Origin: an uncultured bacterium
GTDB taxonomy: Bacteria > Cyanobacteriota > Vampirovibrionia > Gastranaerophilales > Gastranaerophilaceae
DNA: 64,000 nt
NCBI GenBank assembly: GCA_949282215.1
Contig: CASDPF010000010.1
Span: 1-64,000, forward strand
Reading direction: 5' to 3'
The translations under genes were made by a program, and so were the position numbers. Under the pieces are notes generated by a model, which saw only the letters and a program-made list of their open reading frames with translations, did no database searches and was not told where the DNA came from. Shown here one piece after another: positions 24,666-32,848 of the stretch (its first letter is position 1; each line of letters begins with the position of its first letter).

Positions 24666-25602
24666 TTTCTACCTCCGCTTCAGGATTTTGTGACAATCCT
24701 GATTTAATTTTATATTCTGCTTCTGTAATATTCTGTTTCAGTTTGACTAAATCTTTAAGGTTTGTTGGTTTCAGTTTTTGCAGAGTCAATTTTACAACGT
24801 ATTCATGCTGTCCTGTCAGACGAGATAATTCAGAGGGGGTGCATTCTGAATATTTAGCTTTTAAAATTATCCAGCGTCTGAGCATTGTTTGGAGGGTTGA
24901 AACTATCTCAAGACAATACTTTTTCTCCAATAATTTGCGATACTCTTTTAGTGCTAAATCTTTTTTGCCTTCCATCAAGTAATCTGAGAAGGCGAATAAA
25001 TCTTCATTGGAAATACAAATTTCTCTTACCATATCAACTGTTACTAAATCATTCGGATACGCCATTAACTTTAGTTTTTCAAGTTCGGTGTCAATTTGTC
25101 TTAGATTGTTACCGATTTGTGTAAGCATTGCAGTTGCAGCTTTTGGTTCAAGTTTTAACTTTTTCGATTTAGCCTGTTTGTTTATCCAATATTCAAGTTC
25201 TGCTGTTCTGTATGTCGGAATTGTCGGAAATTCTTTTGCATTATATTTGGATAAGGTTTTAAAAAACTTCTTTCTGCTGTCTAATTTTTTACCTTCATCT
25301 CTCGGTAGTTGTGCAACAAATACTATATCTAAATTTTCGTTGTTATTTTCCAATGCTTCAGAGATTTCTTTTATTTCTTTGTCATCAAACGTTTTTGAAA
25401 AATATTCAATGCAGTTTATTATAATAAGCATTTTTCCGAACATCATAGGTTGTGTTCTGAGAATGGAAATCAAATCCGGAAACTTAGGGTTATTGTAAGT
25501 CTTGAAACTCATTTCAAGAAAATTTTTATCGAGACCTTTTTTAAGTTTTTCGATTTCCTGTTCTATATTAAAATCTTCTTCACCATAGAAAAAATAAATC
25601 AT
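24649..25602 (-). CDS. holA: DNA polymerase III delta subunit
   Basis: About 317 residues from ATG 25602 (an in-frame TTG at 25620 is also possible). The start MIYFFYGEEDFNIEQEIEKL is the typical HolA N-terminus that contacts the beta clamp, and the C-terminal helical collar domain has ALKEYRKLLEKKYCLEIVSTLQTMLRRW. There is no P-loop, as expected for delta, which opens the sliding clamp. It sits just upstream of holB in an overlapping operon, an arrangement less common than separated holA and holB loci. SD is weak (ATAAAG). Confidence 0.85.
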   Translation of the reverse strand: MIYFFYGEEDFNIEQEIEKLKKGLDKNFLEMSFKTYNNPKFPDLISILRTQPMMFGKMLIIINCIEYFSKTFDDKEIKEISEALENNNENLDIVFVAQLPRDEGKKLDSRKKFFKTLSKYNAKEFPTIPTYRTAELEYWINKQAKSKKLKLEPKAATAMLTQIGNNLRQIDTELEKLKLMAYPNDLVTVDMVREICISNEDLFAFSDYLMEGKKDLALKEYRKLLEKKYCLEIVSTLQTMLRRWIILKAKYSECTPSELSRLTGQHEYVVKLTLQKLKPTNLKDLVKLKQNITEAEYKIKSGLSQNPEAEVENAFFK

Positions 25603-25703
25603 TAACTTTATTTTAATCAAAAATAAATTATTAGTAAAATTTTTCTAAGAAATAGCAAAATTTATTTTTACAATTTTTGTAGTAAAAGAAGGAGATATAA
25701 ATT

Positions 25704-26126
25704 ATGAGAATTTTACCTGTAATGCCAAATTATGTAAATCGTAATTGTAACAATAACAAAATGACAAATGTCAACAAAAAACAAAATACTTCTTTTCAAG
25801 GAGCTTTAAATAATAAAGAAGTTGTAAAAGTGGTTAATATGCTAGCAGAGAAAAATACTGAAGTCATTGATAACTGTAATATAGCAATGATGAAAAAAGT
25901 CATGAATTCATTATACGAAAAATGGCAGGATGTTACTAATGGCAGTATGGGGTTATATGTTTTAAATAAGGAAGATTTGGCAAAAATTTTAGGGGAAAAT
26001 GCTGCTAAATATGATACAAATTGTAAATACGGCGTATGCATCGGTATTGGTGATGTATATGGACCTGTTGAAAAATGGAATAAAGCCTATGAAGTAAAAA
26101 CTTTGTTGATGAATGAAAAATTATAA
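25704..26126 (+). CDS. Hypothetical protein with N-terminal SFQG motif
   Basis: 140 residues with a strong AAGGAG SD. An Asn-rich low-complexity N-terminus (NYVNRNCNNNKMTNVNKKQ) leads to NTSFQGAL, which resembles motifs near the starts of three other proteins in this window. The rest is a soluble alpha/beta domain with EVIDNCNIAMMKKVMNSLYEKW and GVCIGIGDVYGPVEKW; I do not recognise the family. It is flanked by its own promoter region and a strong terminator, so it is monocistronic. Confidence 0.65.
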   Translation: MRILPVMPNYVNRNCNNNKMTNVNKKQNTSFQGALNNKEVVKVVNMLAEKNTEVIDNCNIAMMKKVMNSLYEKWQDVTNGSMGLYVLNKEDLAKILGENAAKYDTNCKYGVCIGIGDVYGPVEKWNKAYEVKTLLMNEKL

Positions 26127-26149
26127 ATTACAAATTAATTAATCAATAA

Positions 26150-26177
26150 AAAAGGAGGCATTTGCCTCCTTTTTTTA
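26150..26177. terminator. Bidirectional terminator
   Basis: AAAAGGAGGCA and TGCCTCCTTTT form an 11 bp stem with a three-base loop, flanked by A and T runs. It separates the hypothetical gene from the convergent ROK kinase and overlaps the latter's stop codon. Confidence 0.93.
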
Positions 26178-27128
26178 ACTTTCTATAAGTAAGCTTGCTC
26201 CGATAACTCCTGCTGTATTTCCGAGTTGTGCCGGAACTACTTCTACTGTTTCTCCTGCAATTTTCATTGCTCGGTTTTTAATAGTTTCTTTTAAAGGATT
26301 TAACAAGATATCTCCTGCATCTGCAACGCCTCCCCCGATAATAATTTTTTCAGGGTTTAGAAGGTTTACTACACTTGCCATTCCGATACCAATATATTCA
26401 CCCATTCTTGTAAAGATTCTTTTTGCAACTGCATCTCCTGCTTTTGCAGCTTCTGCAACTATGAATGGTGTAATATCGTTTCCGTTTGCCATTTCACGAT
26501 ATTTTGTAGATTTTCCGCCCAAGATATATTCTTCAGCCATTGCAACTATTGCAGGGCCTGATGCAAAAGCTTCCAAACATCCTGTATCACCGCATCCGCA
26601 AATCGGACCGTCATGCATTTGTAGTTTGATATGTCCGATTTCTCCTGCAGCATTTGATGCTCCGCGAACAAGTTTTCCGTTAATAATTAAACCTGAACCG
26701 ATACCTGTGCCTACTGTAATACAAATTAAATTCTGACACCCTTTACCTGCTCCAAAATTCAATTCTCCTAGTGCTGCACATCTTACATCGTTATCTATGC
26801 GTGTCGGAATATGAAATTCATCTTCAATCATTTTTGCAAGAGGAATTTCAACCCATCCGGGAATGTTTGTAATCAATCTTACTATACCGGATTTGAAATC
26901 AACTTGTCCCGGTAGTCCAAAACCTATTCCTTCAATATCTTTTGCTGATAGTTTTGTTTCAGTCATCAAATCTTTAATTGCTTGTTTCATATTGTTGATT
27001 GTATATTCATAGCCCATTTCCGCACGTGTCGGAATCGTATTTGAATATCCGATTTTGCCATTTGAATCTACTAATGCTATTTTTACGTTAGTTCCGCCAA
27101 CATCAATACCAATTCTGTTTTTAACCAT
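26175..27128 (-). CDS. glk: ROK-family glucokinase
   Basis: 317 residues. RIGIDVGGTNVKIALVD near 5-20 is the phosphate-binding motif; IDNDVRCAALGE near 114 contains the catalytic-base aspartate; ITVGTGIGSGLIINGKLVRG near 140 and the zinc-binding CGCGDTGCLEAFASG near 178 complete the ROK signature. No helix-turn-helix precedes the kinase domain, so it is a sugar kinase and not a NagC/XylR repressor. Glucose phosphorylation is the most likely reaction and fits the nearby glucan-degrading GH57 and GH77 genes. GGGAG seven bases before the ATG. Confidence 0.88.
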   Translation of the reverse strand: MVKNRIGIDVGGTNVKIALVDSNGKIGYSNTIPTRAEMGYEYTINNMKQAIKDLMTETKLSAKDIEGIGFGLPGQVDFKSGIVRLITNIPGWVEIPLAKMIEDEFHIPTRIDNDVRCAALGELNFGAGKGCQNLICITVGTGIGSGLIINGKLVRGASNAAGEIGHIKLQMHDGPICGCGDTGCLEAFASGPAIVAMAEEYILGGKSTKYREMANGNDITPFIVAEAAKAGDAVAKRIFTRMGEYIGIGMASVVNLLNPEKIIIGGGVADAGDILLNPLKETIKNRAMKIAGETVEVVPAQLGNTAGVIGASLLIES

Positions 27129-27224
27129 TATATTACTCCCTTTTCTAAATAGTTATATTATTATCATAGGACAAAAATATATTTTTTAATAGCAAAAAAT
27201 ATTTTTATTGCTTTTACTACTAAT

Positions 27225-28325
27225 ATGAAGACGGATAAAATAAATTTTACAGGATTTGATGCACGTCCTATTAAAGCTTTAGTTTTAAGAGATATTGGAG
27301 CAGGAGAACCTTTTACTAAATTAGTAAATGAAATTACTAATATTGGTGAGAATTCAGGGTTTGACGTTTTTGTACAAAATGCGGAAAAAGTTATGAAAGG
27401 TAAGGATTATAAGTTTAACCCTTTTAAAGTTTTGCCTAATGAATTTTATTTTCCTTGGGCTCAAGATAATCTTACATTCCTGCCAAACGGAAAAATGCTC
27501 GCTACATATCTTTTAAGATCTATTAATCAGGTTGTGGAAAATTTTACTAAAAGACCGCTCGTTGATTTAAAGCATCACATTCAGGGCGGAAACTTTTTTA
27601 TTATAAAAAATAATGATAAAAATTCTTTGTTGATAGGTAAAGACGAACTTGAATATTATAAACTGGATACAATAAAAAAAGAATTAGATGTTAAAAATAT
27701 TTATCCTATATCTCAACCTGATTTTCATATAGACCTTGGAGTCAGACCATTAAAAGATAGTATTGTACTTGTAAATGATTATAATGTTCTTTCAGACGCT
27801 TTGCATAATGCAATTACAAATGCTAAAGATTTTGCATATAAGAATTATGATCCGGAAGTAAGAGAAGTACAACATATTCTTGAAGAAATGAAAGAAGTTT
27901 TTGAAATAGGCAGAGTTAGAAATCGTTATAAAAATAATGAAAAAATTATTAAAGAGCTGCAAGATTATGGATTCAAAACTGTAAGAGTTCCGGGGTGTTT
28001 CATTAGACCTTCTTTTCAAGGTGATGTAAATGATGAAAATCATTATATGGCAAATTTTATGAATGCTATTGTGCATGAAAAGTCTGACGGTTCACTTGTG
28101 TATATTACAAATAAATCTTTATTAGACGATATGGCTCATATTACACCGGATATTGAAAAGAAAATAGGATTTAGTTTTCATTCATTATTCAAAAATAGTA
28201 TCAAAGATTATGTAAGACCTGAGAATATTCATTTTGTATGCGGAGATGGTTATATTCCTGTCAGTCTTGAAAAATCTCAAGGCGGTATACATTGTTTATG
28301 TGCGGAAGTTCCCGTAATTGAATGA
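27225..28325 (+). CDS. Pentein-fold guanidine-modifying enzyme (deiminase-like)
   Basis: 366 residues. After MKTDKINFTGFDARP, which carries the N-terminal FTG motif, the landmarks of the pentein superfamily appear: FPWAQDN near 83, HHIQGGNFFII near 122, FHIDLGVRPL near 167 (His and Asp of the active site) and the C-terminal GGIHCLCAEVP with the nucleophilic Cys near 358. Agmatine and peptidylarginine deiminases share the W-x-x-D, GGN, H-x-D and GGxHC order. The exact substrate (arginine, agmatine or a protein) cannot be read. No SD is visible before ATG 27225. Confidence 0.68.
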   Translation: MKTDKINFTGFDARPIKALVLRDIGAGEPFTKLVNEITNIGENSGFDVFVQNAEKVMKGKDYKFNPFKVLPNEFYFPWAQDNLTFLPNGKMLATYLLRSINQVVENFTKRPLVDLKHHIQGGNFFIIKNNDKNSLLIGKDELEYYKLDTIKKELDVKNIYPISQPDFHIDLGVRPLKDSIVLVNDYNVLSDALHNAITNAKDFAYKNYDPEVREVQHILEEMKEVFEIGRVRNRYKNNEKIIKELQDYGFKTVRVPGCFIRPSFQGDVNDENHYMANFMNAIVHEKSDGSLVYITNKSLLDDMAHITPDIEKKIGFSFHSLFKNSIKDYVRPENIHFVCGDGYIPVSLEKSQGGIHCLCAEVPVIE

Positions 28326-28379
28326 TTTTAATTTTTCACGTTTGCATGATATAATTATCTCAAACGGAGTTAAGATCTT

Positions 28380-30614
28380 ATGATGAGTCAGAATAAAAAA
28401 TTATCCATAGCATTCTATTGGCATATGCACCAGCCTGTCTATCAACTTACTCCGGAAGGTGATTATTTAATGCCTTGGACAAGGTTGCATGCTGTAAAAG
28501 ATTATCTTGATATGGTAACTATTCTTGACCATTTTAAGGATATTAAATTAAATATTAATCTTGCGCCTGTCTTGCTTGATGCTTTTATTGATTATGGAGA
28601 AAAAGGGCTGCATGATCTTCATTCAAGATTAACCGTTACTGATATAAAAGATTTGACAAATGATGATAAAGAATTTATTTTAAATAACTTTTTTGATTCA
28701 AATTATCGTACAATGATTTTTCCTTATGAGGAGTATAACAGGCTTTTTCAAAAAAGACAAAATATGGCGGAAGCCGATATAAATGCTTTTACAGAGCAAG
28801 AGTATTCAGATTTAATGGCTTTGTTTAATCTCGCGTGGTTTGACCCTTCTTATAAAAATGAATATATTGAACTTAAAAAGTTGTTTAAAAAAGGAAAAGA
28901 TTATACTCTTGAAGATCGTCAAAAAATTATTGAAATTCAAAGAGATATTATAAGAAGAATTATTCCATCATATAGAAAGTATGTTGAGGATGGTAAAATT
29001 GAAGTGACAACAAGTCCTTATTACCATCCGATTTTACCGATTCTTTTAGATATAAACAGCATAAAAATAGCTAATAAAGAGGGGTTGCCCGTAGATTTGA
29101 AAATGCCTTTAGATGCCAAAATGCAAATGATATCAGCCTTGGATAGAATAGAAGAACTTATTGGTAAACGTCCGAAAGGTATTTGGCCTTCTGAACATTG
29201 CATTAGTAAAAAAGAATTGGACTTGTTTAAAGACGTTGGTGCGGAATGGTCGATTTCTGATGAGGGAATTCTTTCTGAATCAATAAATTTTGAGTTTGTT
29301 AGAGATTTTAAGGGATATTTAGAAGAACCATATCATCTTGTAAAGTCTTATGAGTATAAAAATGGTCTCAAGATGATTTTTCGAAACTCTCTTATTTCAA
29401 ATCTAATCGGGTTTGAATATCCGAATTATGACTCGATTGCTGCTGCAAATGATTTGTATGACAGAATTAAAATAATGCAAAGCAAACTTTTATCTTCTCC
29501 TGATGAAAATCATATTTTAACAGTTGCTATGGATGGAGAAAATTGCTGGGAAAACTATCCTAATGACGGGATTACTTTTTTAAAAACTCTATATGAGTTG
29601 ATTGAAAAAGATGATTCTCTTGAGACTGTTTTAATTAGTGATTACATAGAAAAAGAAAAGTTCCATAAACCATTAAAGAATATAGCTTCAGGGTCTTGGA
29701 TAAACAGAAATTTTAAGTTGTGGATAGATGAACCGTTAAAGAATATGGCTTGGAATTATTTGAAACAGGTTCGTGATGATTTTTGCAAGTATGTGAAAGA
29801 AAATCCTTATAATCCGAATATAGAACTTGCAAGAAGAGAATTGTTTATCGCAGAGGGAAGTGATTGGTTTTGGTGGTATGGAGAACCTAATGATTCAGGT
29901 CGAGATAACGTTTTCGATTACCTTTTTCGAGAACATTTAAAAAATATTTATGCATACTTGGGAATTGAAATTCCTGATTATTTGGATATGCCATTGTTAT
30001 CTGCAATGTCTAAGCCGTCAAGATATCCTAAAGGCGAAATAAACCCTATTATTGACGGAAAAGATGTTTTAGGCGATGAGTCTTGGCTAAATGCTGGTTG
30101 TATATCTATTCCTGATGGCCCTGTTTTAAAAGAAAATAAATTCTTTGACAAGATTTGTTTTGGATATGACAGGGATAATTTATATTTACGTTTTTATGTC
30201 AATGAATATATAAAAAATAATCCTGATTATTTAAAAAAAACTTATCAAATGTATATTTATACAAGGAATTCTAAACGTAAACATTCTCTTTCACCTATAC
30301 GTTTAATTAATAAAACGGAGAATATATTGCCTGTTTCCAAAGAAAAATTTCATAATGAAATTCAACTCTCAATTTATGAAGGCAAATTGAGGCTTTTGAG
30401 GCTAATAAAAGCAATTCCGAATAATCTTTGGGTAATGCAAAATCCTAGAGATATTGTAGCGGTATTTGATAAAGTTGTTGATTTAAAAATTCCGTTTAAT
30501 ATTTTGGATATAGCACATGGTGAGAGTTTGGAATTTGTTTTTGTTAACGCAAATATCGGAATAAATGATGTCTTTATTCCTAATGAAATGCTGTTAAATA
30601 TTAAAAGGGATTAG
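28380..30614 (+). CDS. Glycoside hydrolase family 57 (alpha-amylase/glucanotransferase type)
   Basis: 744 residues. GH57 conserved regions are visible: AFYWHMHQPVY at about 11-21 (region 1), GIWPSEHCIS near 270 with the catalytic nucleophile glutamate, AMDGENCWENY near 385 with the acid/base aspartate, and the helical ELFIAEGSDWFWWYG block near 485-500. About 220 C-terminal residues form an added beta-type domain of the sort seen in glucan-acting GH57 enzymes. It should act on alpha-1,4-glucan such as glycogen in the cytoplasm (no signal peptide). GGAG lies ten bases upstream, with a TGATATAAT -10 before it. Confidence 0.88.
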   Translation: MMSQNKKLSIAFYWHMHQPVYQLTPEGDYLMPWTRLHAVKDYLDMVTILDHFKDIKLNINLAPVLLDAFIDYGEKGLHDLHSRLTVTDIKDLTNDDKEFILNNFFDSNYRTMIFPYEEYNRLFQKRQNMAEADINAFTEQEYSDLMALFNLAWFDPSYKNEYIELKKLFKKGKDYTLEDRQKIIEIQRDIIRRIIPSYRKYVEDGKIEVTTSPYYHPILPILLDINSIKIANKEGLPVDLKMPLDAKMQMISALDRIEELIGKRPKGIWPSEHCISKKELDLFKDVGAEWSISDEGILSESINFEFVRDFKGYLEEPYHLVKSYEYKNGLKMIFRNSLISNLIGFEYPNYDSIAAANDLYDRIKIMQSKLLSSPDENHILTVAMDGENCWENYPNDGITFLKTLYELIEKDDSLETVLISDYIEKEKFHKPLKNIASGSWINRNFKLWIDEPLKNMAWNYLKQVRDDFCKYVKENPYNPNIELARRELFIAEGSDWFWWYGEPNDSGRDNVFDYLFREHLKNIYAYLGIEIPDYLDMPLLSAMSKPSRYPKGEINPIIDGKDVLGDESWLNAGCISIPDGPVLKENKFFDKICFGYDRDNLYLRFYVNEYIKNNPDYLKKTYQMYIYTRNSKRKHSLSPIRLINKTENILPVSKEKFHNEIQLSIYEGKLRLLRLIKAIPNNLWVMQNPRDIVAVFDKVVDLKIPFNILDIAHGESLEFVFVNANIGINDVFIPNEMLLNIKRD

Positions 30615-30704
30615 ATGTAAAAATTTGTAAAAAATAAGCTATCTAATTAAAGAAAATTTTTATCAGAGCCGTTATAGTACACATAAAAATAAGGAAATAC
30701 AGAT

Positions 30705-30887
30705 ATGGTTGAATTTAACAGTAATATGCCTGAACCGCAAGGCTTTCCACAGCTTGACAAGGATTATTGGAAAAACCAAAAGCAGGTAGAAAAGTCTGAA
30801 CCAAATTTGTTTGATAATTTAATAAAAACTAATTTTGATGTAGAAAATCTAAAAGGGATTTCAGTATTTACATCAAATAAAAAATAA
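30705..30887 (+). CDS. Small hypothetical protein
   Basis: 60 residues after an AAGGA SD (eight-base spacing). Hydrophilic, with EFNSNMPEPQGFPQLDKDYW at the start and no cysteine or membrane segment. It has its own upstream AT-rich promoter region and is followed 17 bp later by a strong terminator, which supports its being a real transcription unit. Function unknown. Confidence 0.55.
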   Translation: MVEFNSNMPEPQGFPQLDKDYWKNQKQVEKSEPNLFDNLIKTNFDVENLKGISVFTSNKK

Positions 30888-30904
30888 ATTTTCCTCCTTC
30901 TTAT

Positions 30905-30932
30905 AAAAAAAGCCTCATTATGAGGCTTTTTT
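30905..30932. terminator. Bidirectional terminator
   Basis: AAAAAGCCTCA and TGAGGCTTTTT form an 11 bp stem with a three-base loop and T run. It ends the small gene and overlaps the stop of the convergent TM2 gene. Confidence 0.93.
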
Positions 30933-31272
30933 TATTTGCTCGGTGACATAATTCCAATTATAATACCAACGACTAACAAGATTAAAAATATAAATCCGAC
31001 AGTTCCATTGTATTCACTAAGTTCATTCTCATCTTTGTCTCTATATTTGTTTAAAGCAATCATTATGTAATCAATTAGCATCCAAATACAACATCCGCCA
31101 AAGCTTAATAACTGAATAATTCCAATAATCGGATATCCGGTATAAAATCTGTGAATGCCCAATGGCCCTATGAATGCACATAATAGCATTGTTGCTAACC
31201 AATTTCTTTTTTTCCGTAAACAACAGGTTGTTCTTGCATTTGAGATGCTTGTGTGTCTCGATACATTGTCAT
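30932..31272 (-). pseudogene. TM2-domain protein, frameshifted at a poly-A tract
   Basis: The TM2 part (WLATMLLCAFIGPLGIHRFYTGY, then two more hydrophobic segments) reads to 30932. Its natural start seems to be ATG 31272, with an AAGGA SD: this gives MTMYRDTQASQMQEQPVVYG and then stops, because the run at 31207-31213 has seven A residues on the coding strand. Eight would join it in frame to KKRNWLATML. The frame that covers the whole TM2 domain otherwise opens at 31345 inside the upstream gene, with an unlikely leader sequence. So the gene is either broken, phase-variable, rescued by slippage, or carries a sequencing error. TM2 proteins are small membrane proteins of unknown role. Confidence 0.65.
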
Positions 31273-31320
31273 AATACTTAATTCCTTTCAATAATTTGTT
31301 AATTGAGTAATCGTTATTTT

Positions 31321-31647
31321 TTAATCTGCCAATATAATTATCCATATAGATATGATAAACACGATTAAAGAACCAATAGCTAAATTTTTATTATAGTCAG
31401 CTAAAGGTTGATCTTTACAATCTTTAAACTTATTTGATACAAGCATAACGTAATCTATTAAACTCCAAATACCACAACCGCCGAGTGTTAAAAGCTGGAT
31501 TACGCCAATAAGTGTATATCCTGTATAAAATCTGTGAATACCTAAAAACCCCAAGAAAAAGTTCAATAATAATGTTACCGTATAACTTTTTGGAGGTTTT
31601 TCTTCAATTACTTGTTCAGAATGCTCAATATTGTTGTTTTCTTCCAT
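31321..31647 (-). CDS. TM2-domain membrane protein
   Basis: 108 residues. A charged N-terminus (MEENNNIEHSEQ) precedes the TM2 domain: LLLNFFLGFLGIHRFYTGYT with the conserved G-x-x-G-x-H-R-F-Y-x-G, then GVIQLLTLGGCGIWSLIDYV, and a third hydrophobic segment at the end. It is a paralogue of the next gene downstream, 49 bp away. An AAAGGA SD lies 12 bases upstream. The family is inner-membrane and its biochemical role is unknown. Confidence 0.8.
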   Translation of the reverse strand: MEENNNIEHSEQVIEEKPPKSYTVTLLLNFFLGFLGIHRFYTGYTLIGVIQLLTLGGCGIWSLIDYVMLVSNKFKDCKDQPLADYNKNLAIGSLIVFIISIWIIILAD

Positions 31648-31715
31648 TACTTTAATTCTATCCTTTCTTGTGTAAATATACGGAACGATTTTAGCATTTT
31701 ATAGGCTTTTTATAG

Positions 31716-32015
31716 TCATTTATTTAGAGTATTTTTTATCAAAAGCTTAATCCATAAAACTACCATAAGCGGGGCTATGATAATTATGAGATGGTTATTT
31801 TCGTAAGCATTTTTGAAATTGCCTTGAAAAAGGCTGTAAAAAGCTCTGGTTATACCACAACCTAAACACTCATGCCCTGTAATCGTTTTCCAGACACAAT
31901 TTAATAAGTTATAATGGGATAAAACAATTACCGCTATATAAAATAATAGCGGCATTAAAATTATAAAAATAAGTTTGATTTTCTTATTTCCCTGTTGAGC
32001 CAAATCCGCCAGCAC
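31716..32015 (-). CDS. DUF2752 membrane protein
   Basis: 99 residues from GTG 32015 (GGAAGAG directly upstream), overlapping the end of dut by 32 bp. The DUF2752 signature [16 protein letters not shown] is at about residue 50-65, between hydrophobic segments (about 14-34 and 78-95). Proteins of this family are small membrane proteins of unknown function. The start inside dut implies translational coupling. An internal start near residue 21 (MPLLFYI) would delete the first membrane segment and is less likely. Confidence 0.75.
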   Translation of the reverse strand: MLADLAQQGNKKIKLIFIILMPLLFYIAVIVLSHYNLLNCVWKTITGHECLGCGITRAFYSLFQGNFKNAYENNHLIIIIAPLMVVLWIKLLIKNTLNK

Positions 32016-32421
32016 CTCTTCCTGTTGCTGTTAATTCCGCAACTACTTCAATGTCAGCCTGCTCAACTTTTGCAATAATCATTTGTGCAACTCTCTCATC
32101 AGGTTGAATTGTATAAGTTTCATTAGAAAGATTTACGACAGGAATACATACTTCTCCCCGATAATCCTCATCAATAGTGCCTACGCAATTTATAAGAGTA
32201 ATCCCATGTTTTATAGAAAGTCCTGAACGAGGTCTTATTTGAGCTTCATATCCGTGTTCCAATTCTATTGTTAATCCTGTTGGTATAAGAGCTCTTTCTA
32301 AGGGCCTTAATGTTACAGGTTCTGAAATTGCTGCACATAAATCCATTCCTGCAGCACCTTCGGTTTTATATTCAGGTACAAATCTGTTATTTGATAAGCG
32401 TTTTATTTTTAGTGTTGTCAT
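31984..32421 (-). CDS. dut: Deoxyuridine 5'-triphosphate nucleotidohydrolase
   Basis: 145 residues from ATG 32421, seven bases after AAGGAG (the frame is open to 32439). All five dUTPase motifs are present: [28 protein letters not shown] with the catalytic aspartate, ERVAQMII and the flexible C-terminal [11 protein letters not shown]. The trimeric enzyme hydrolyses dUTP to dUMP, protecting DNA from uracil and supplying thymidylate synthesis. The SD is inside a perfect 16 bp hairpin arm (32422-32465), so expression may be controlled at translation initiation. It is probably the second gene after 32489-32740. Confidence 0.93.
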   Translation of the reverse strand: MTTLKIKRLSNNRFVPEYKTEGAAGMDLCAAISEPVTLRPLERALIPTGLTIELEHGYEAQIRPRSGLSIKHGITLINCVGTIDEDYRGEVCIPVVNLSNETYTIQPDERVAQMIIAKVEQADIEVVAELTATGRGAGGFGSTGK

Positions 32422-32465
32422 AAAAATCTCCTTATACATTCATAATAGAGTATAAGGAGATTTTT
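32422..32465 (-). promoter_or_regulatory. Perfect 16 bp hairpin covering the dut Shine-Dalgarno
   Basis: On the minus strand AAAAATCTCCTTATAC is followed by a 12-base loop and GTATAAGGAGATTTTT, which ends directly at the dut ATG. The 3' arm contains AAGGAG, so the SD is base-paired when the hairpin forms. The terminal U5 also makes it resemble an intrinsic terminator for the upstream gene. Either attenuation or SD masking is possible. Confidence 0.75.
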
Positions 32466-32488
32466 GTAAAATTATTAAATTATTTTTC

Positions 32489-32740
32489 CTAATTAGGAAG
32501 TCTGTCAAATATATCCGGAATGTCAGAAAATTTTTCATTTTCTTGAGAACTTTTTACCAAAACATCTGATTTAGGTGATTTTTCTAAATTATAATTGTAC
32601 ATTTTTTTATCAAAATATTTATTAAAATCATCAATACTTGTCATTTTAGCTGGTGTTGATGTCTTAACATGTTTTGCCCATTCAAGTGTTGGTTGTCCGA
32701 ATCTATTTAGTATATCAAAGTCCATAATTGATTTAATCAT
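32489..32740 (-). CDS. Small hypothetical protein
   Basis: 83 residues from ATG 32740, six bases after GGAG (the track of the frame to 32752 includes that SD). Hydrophilic, with WAKHVKTSTPAKMTSIDDF in the middle and DIPDIFDRLPN at the end; no signal peptide, membrane segment or recognisable domain. It is probably co-transcribed with dut, which follows after the hairpin at 32422-32465. Function unknown. Confidence 0.6.
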   Translation of the reverse strand: MIKSIMDFDILNRFGQPTLEWAKHVKTSTPAKMTSIDDFNKYFDKKMYNYNLEKSPKSDVLVKSSQENEKFSDIPDIFDRLPN

Positions 32741-32848
32741 TTTTTTCTCCATTTTGAGTATTTAGTTGCATTATAAATTCTTTATTTGTTAAAGAGTTTG
32801 AAAGAAAAATTTTGTCAGTTTATAAATAAAAATTTACAATTAAAATTA

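Noticed and set aside
30932-31345. Full-length 137-residue TM2 protein starting at 31345
   Set aside because: Its first 50 residues overlap the upstream gene and run through a good SD and start for another frame, so the frame is better read as a frameshifted gene starting at 31272.
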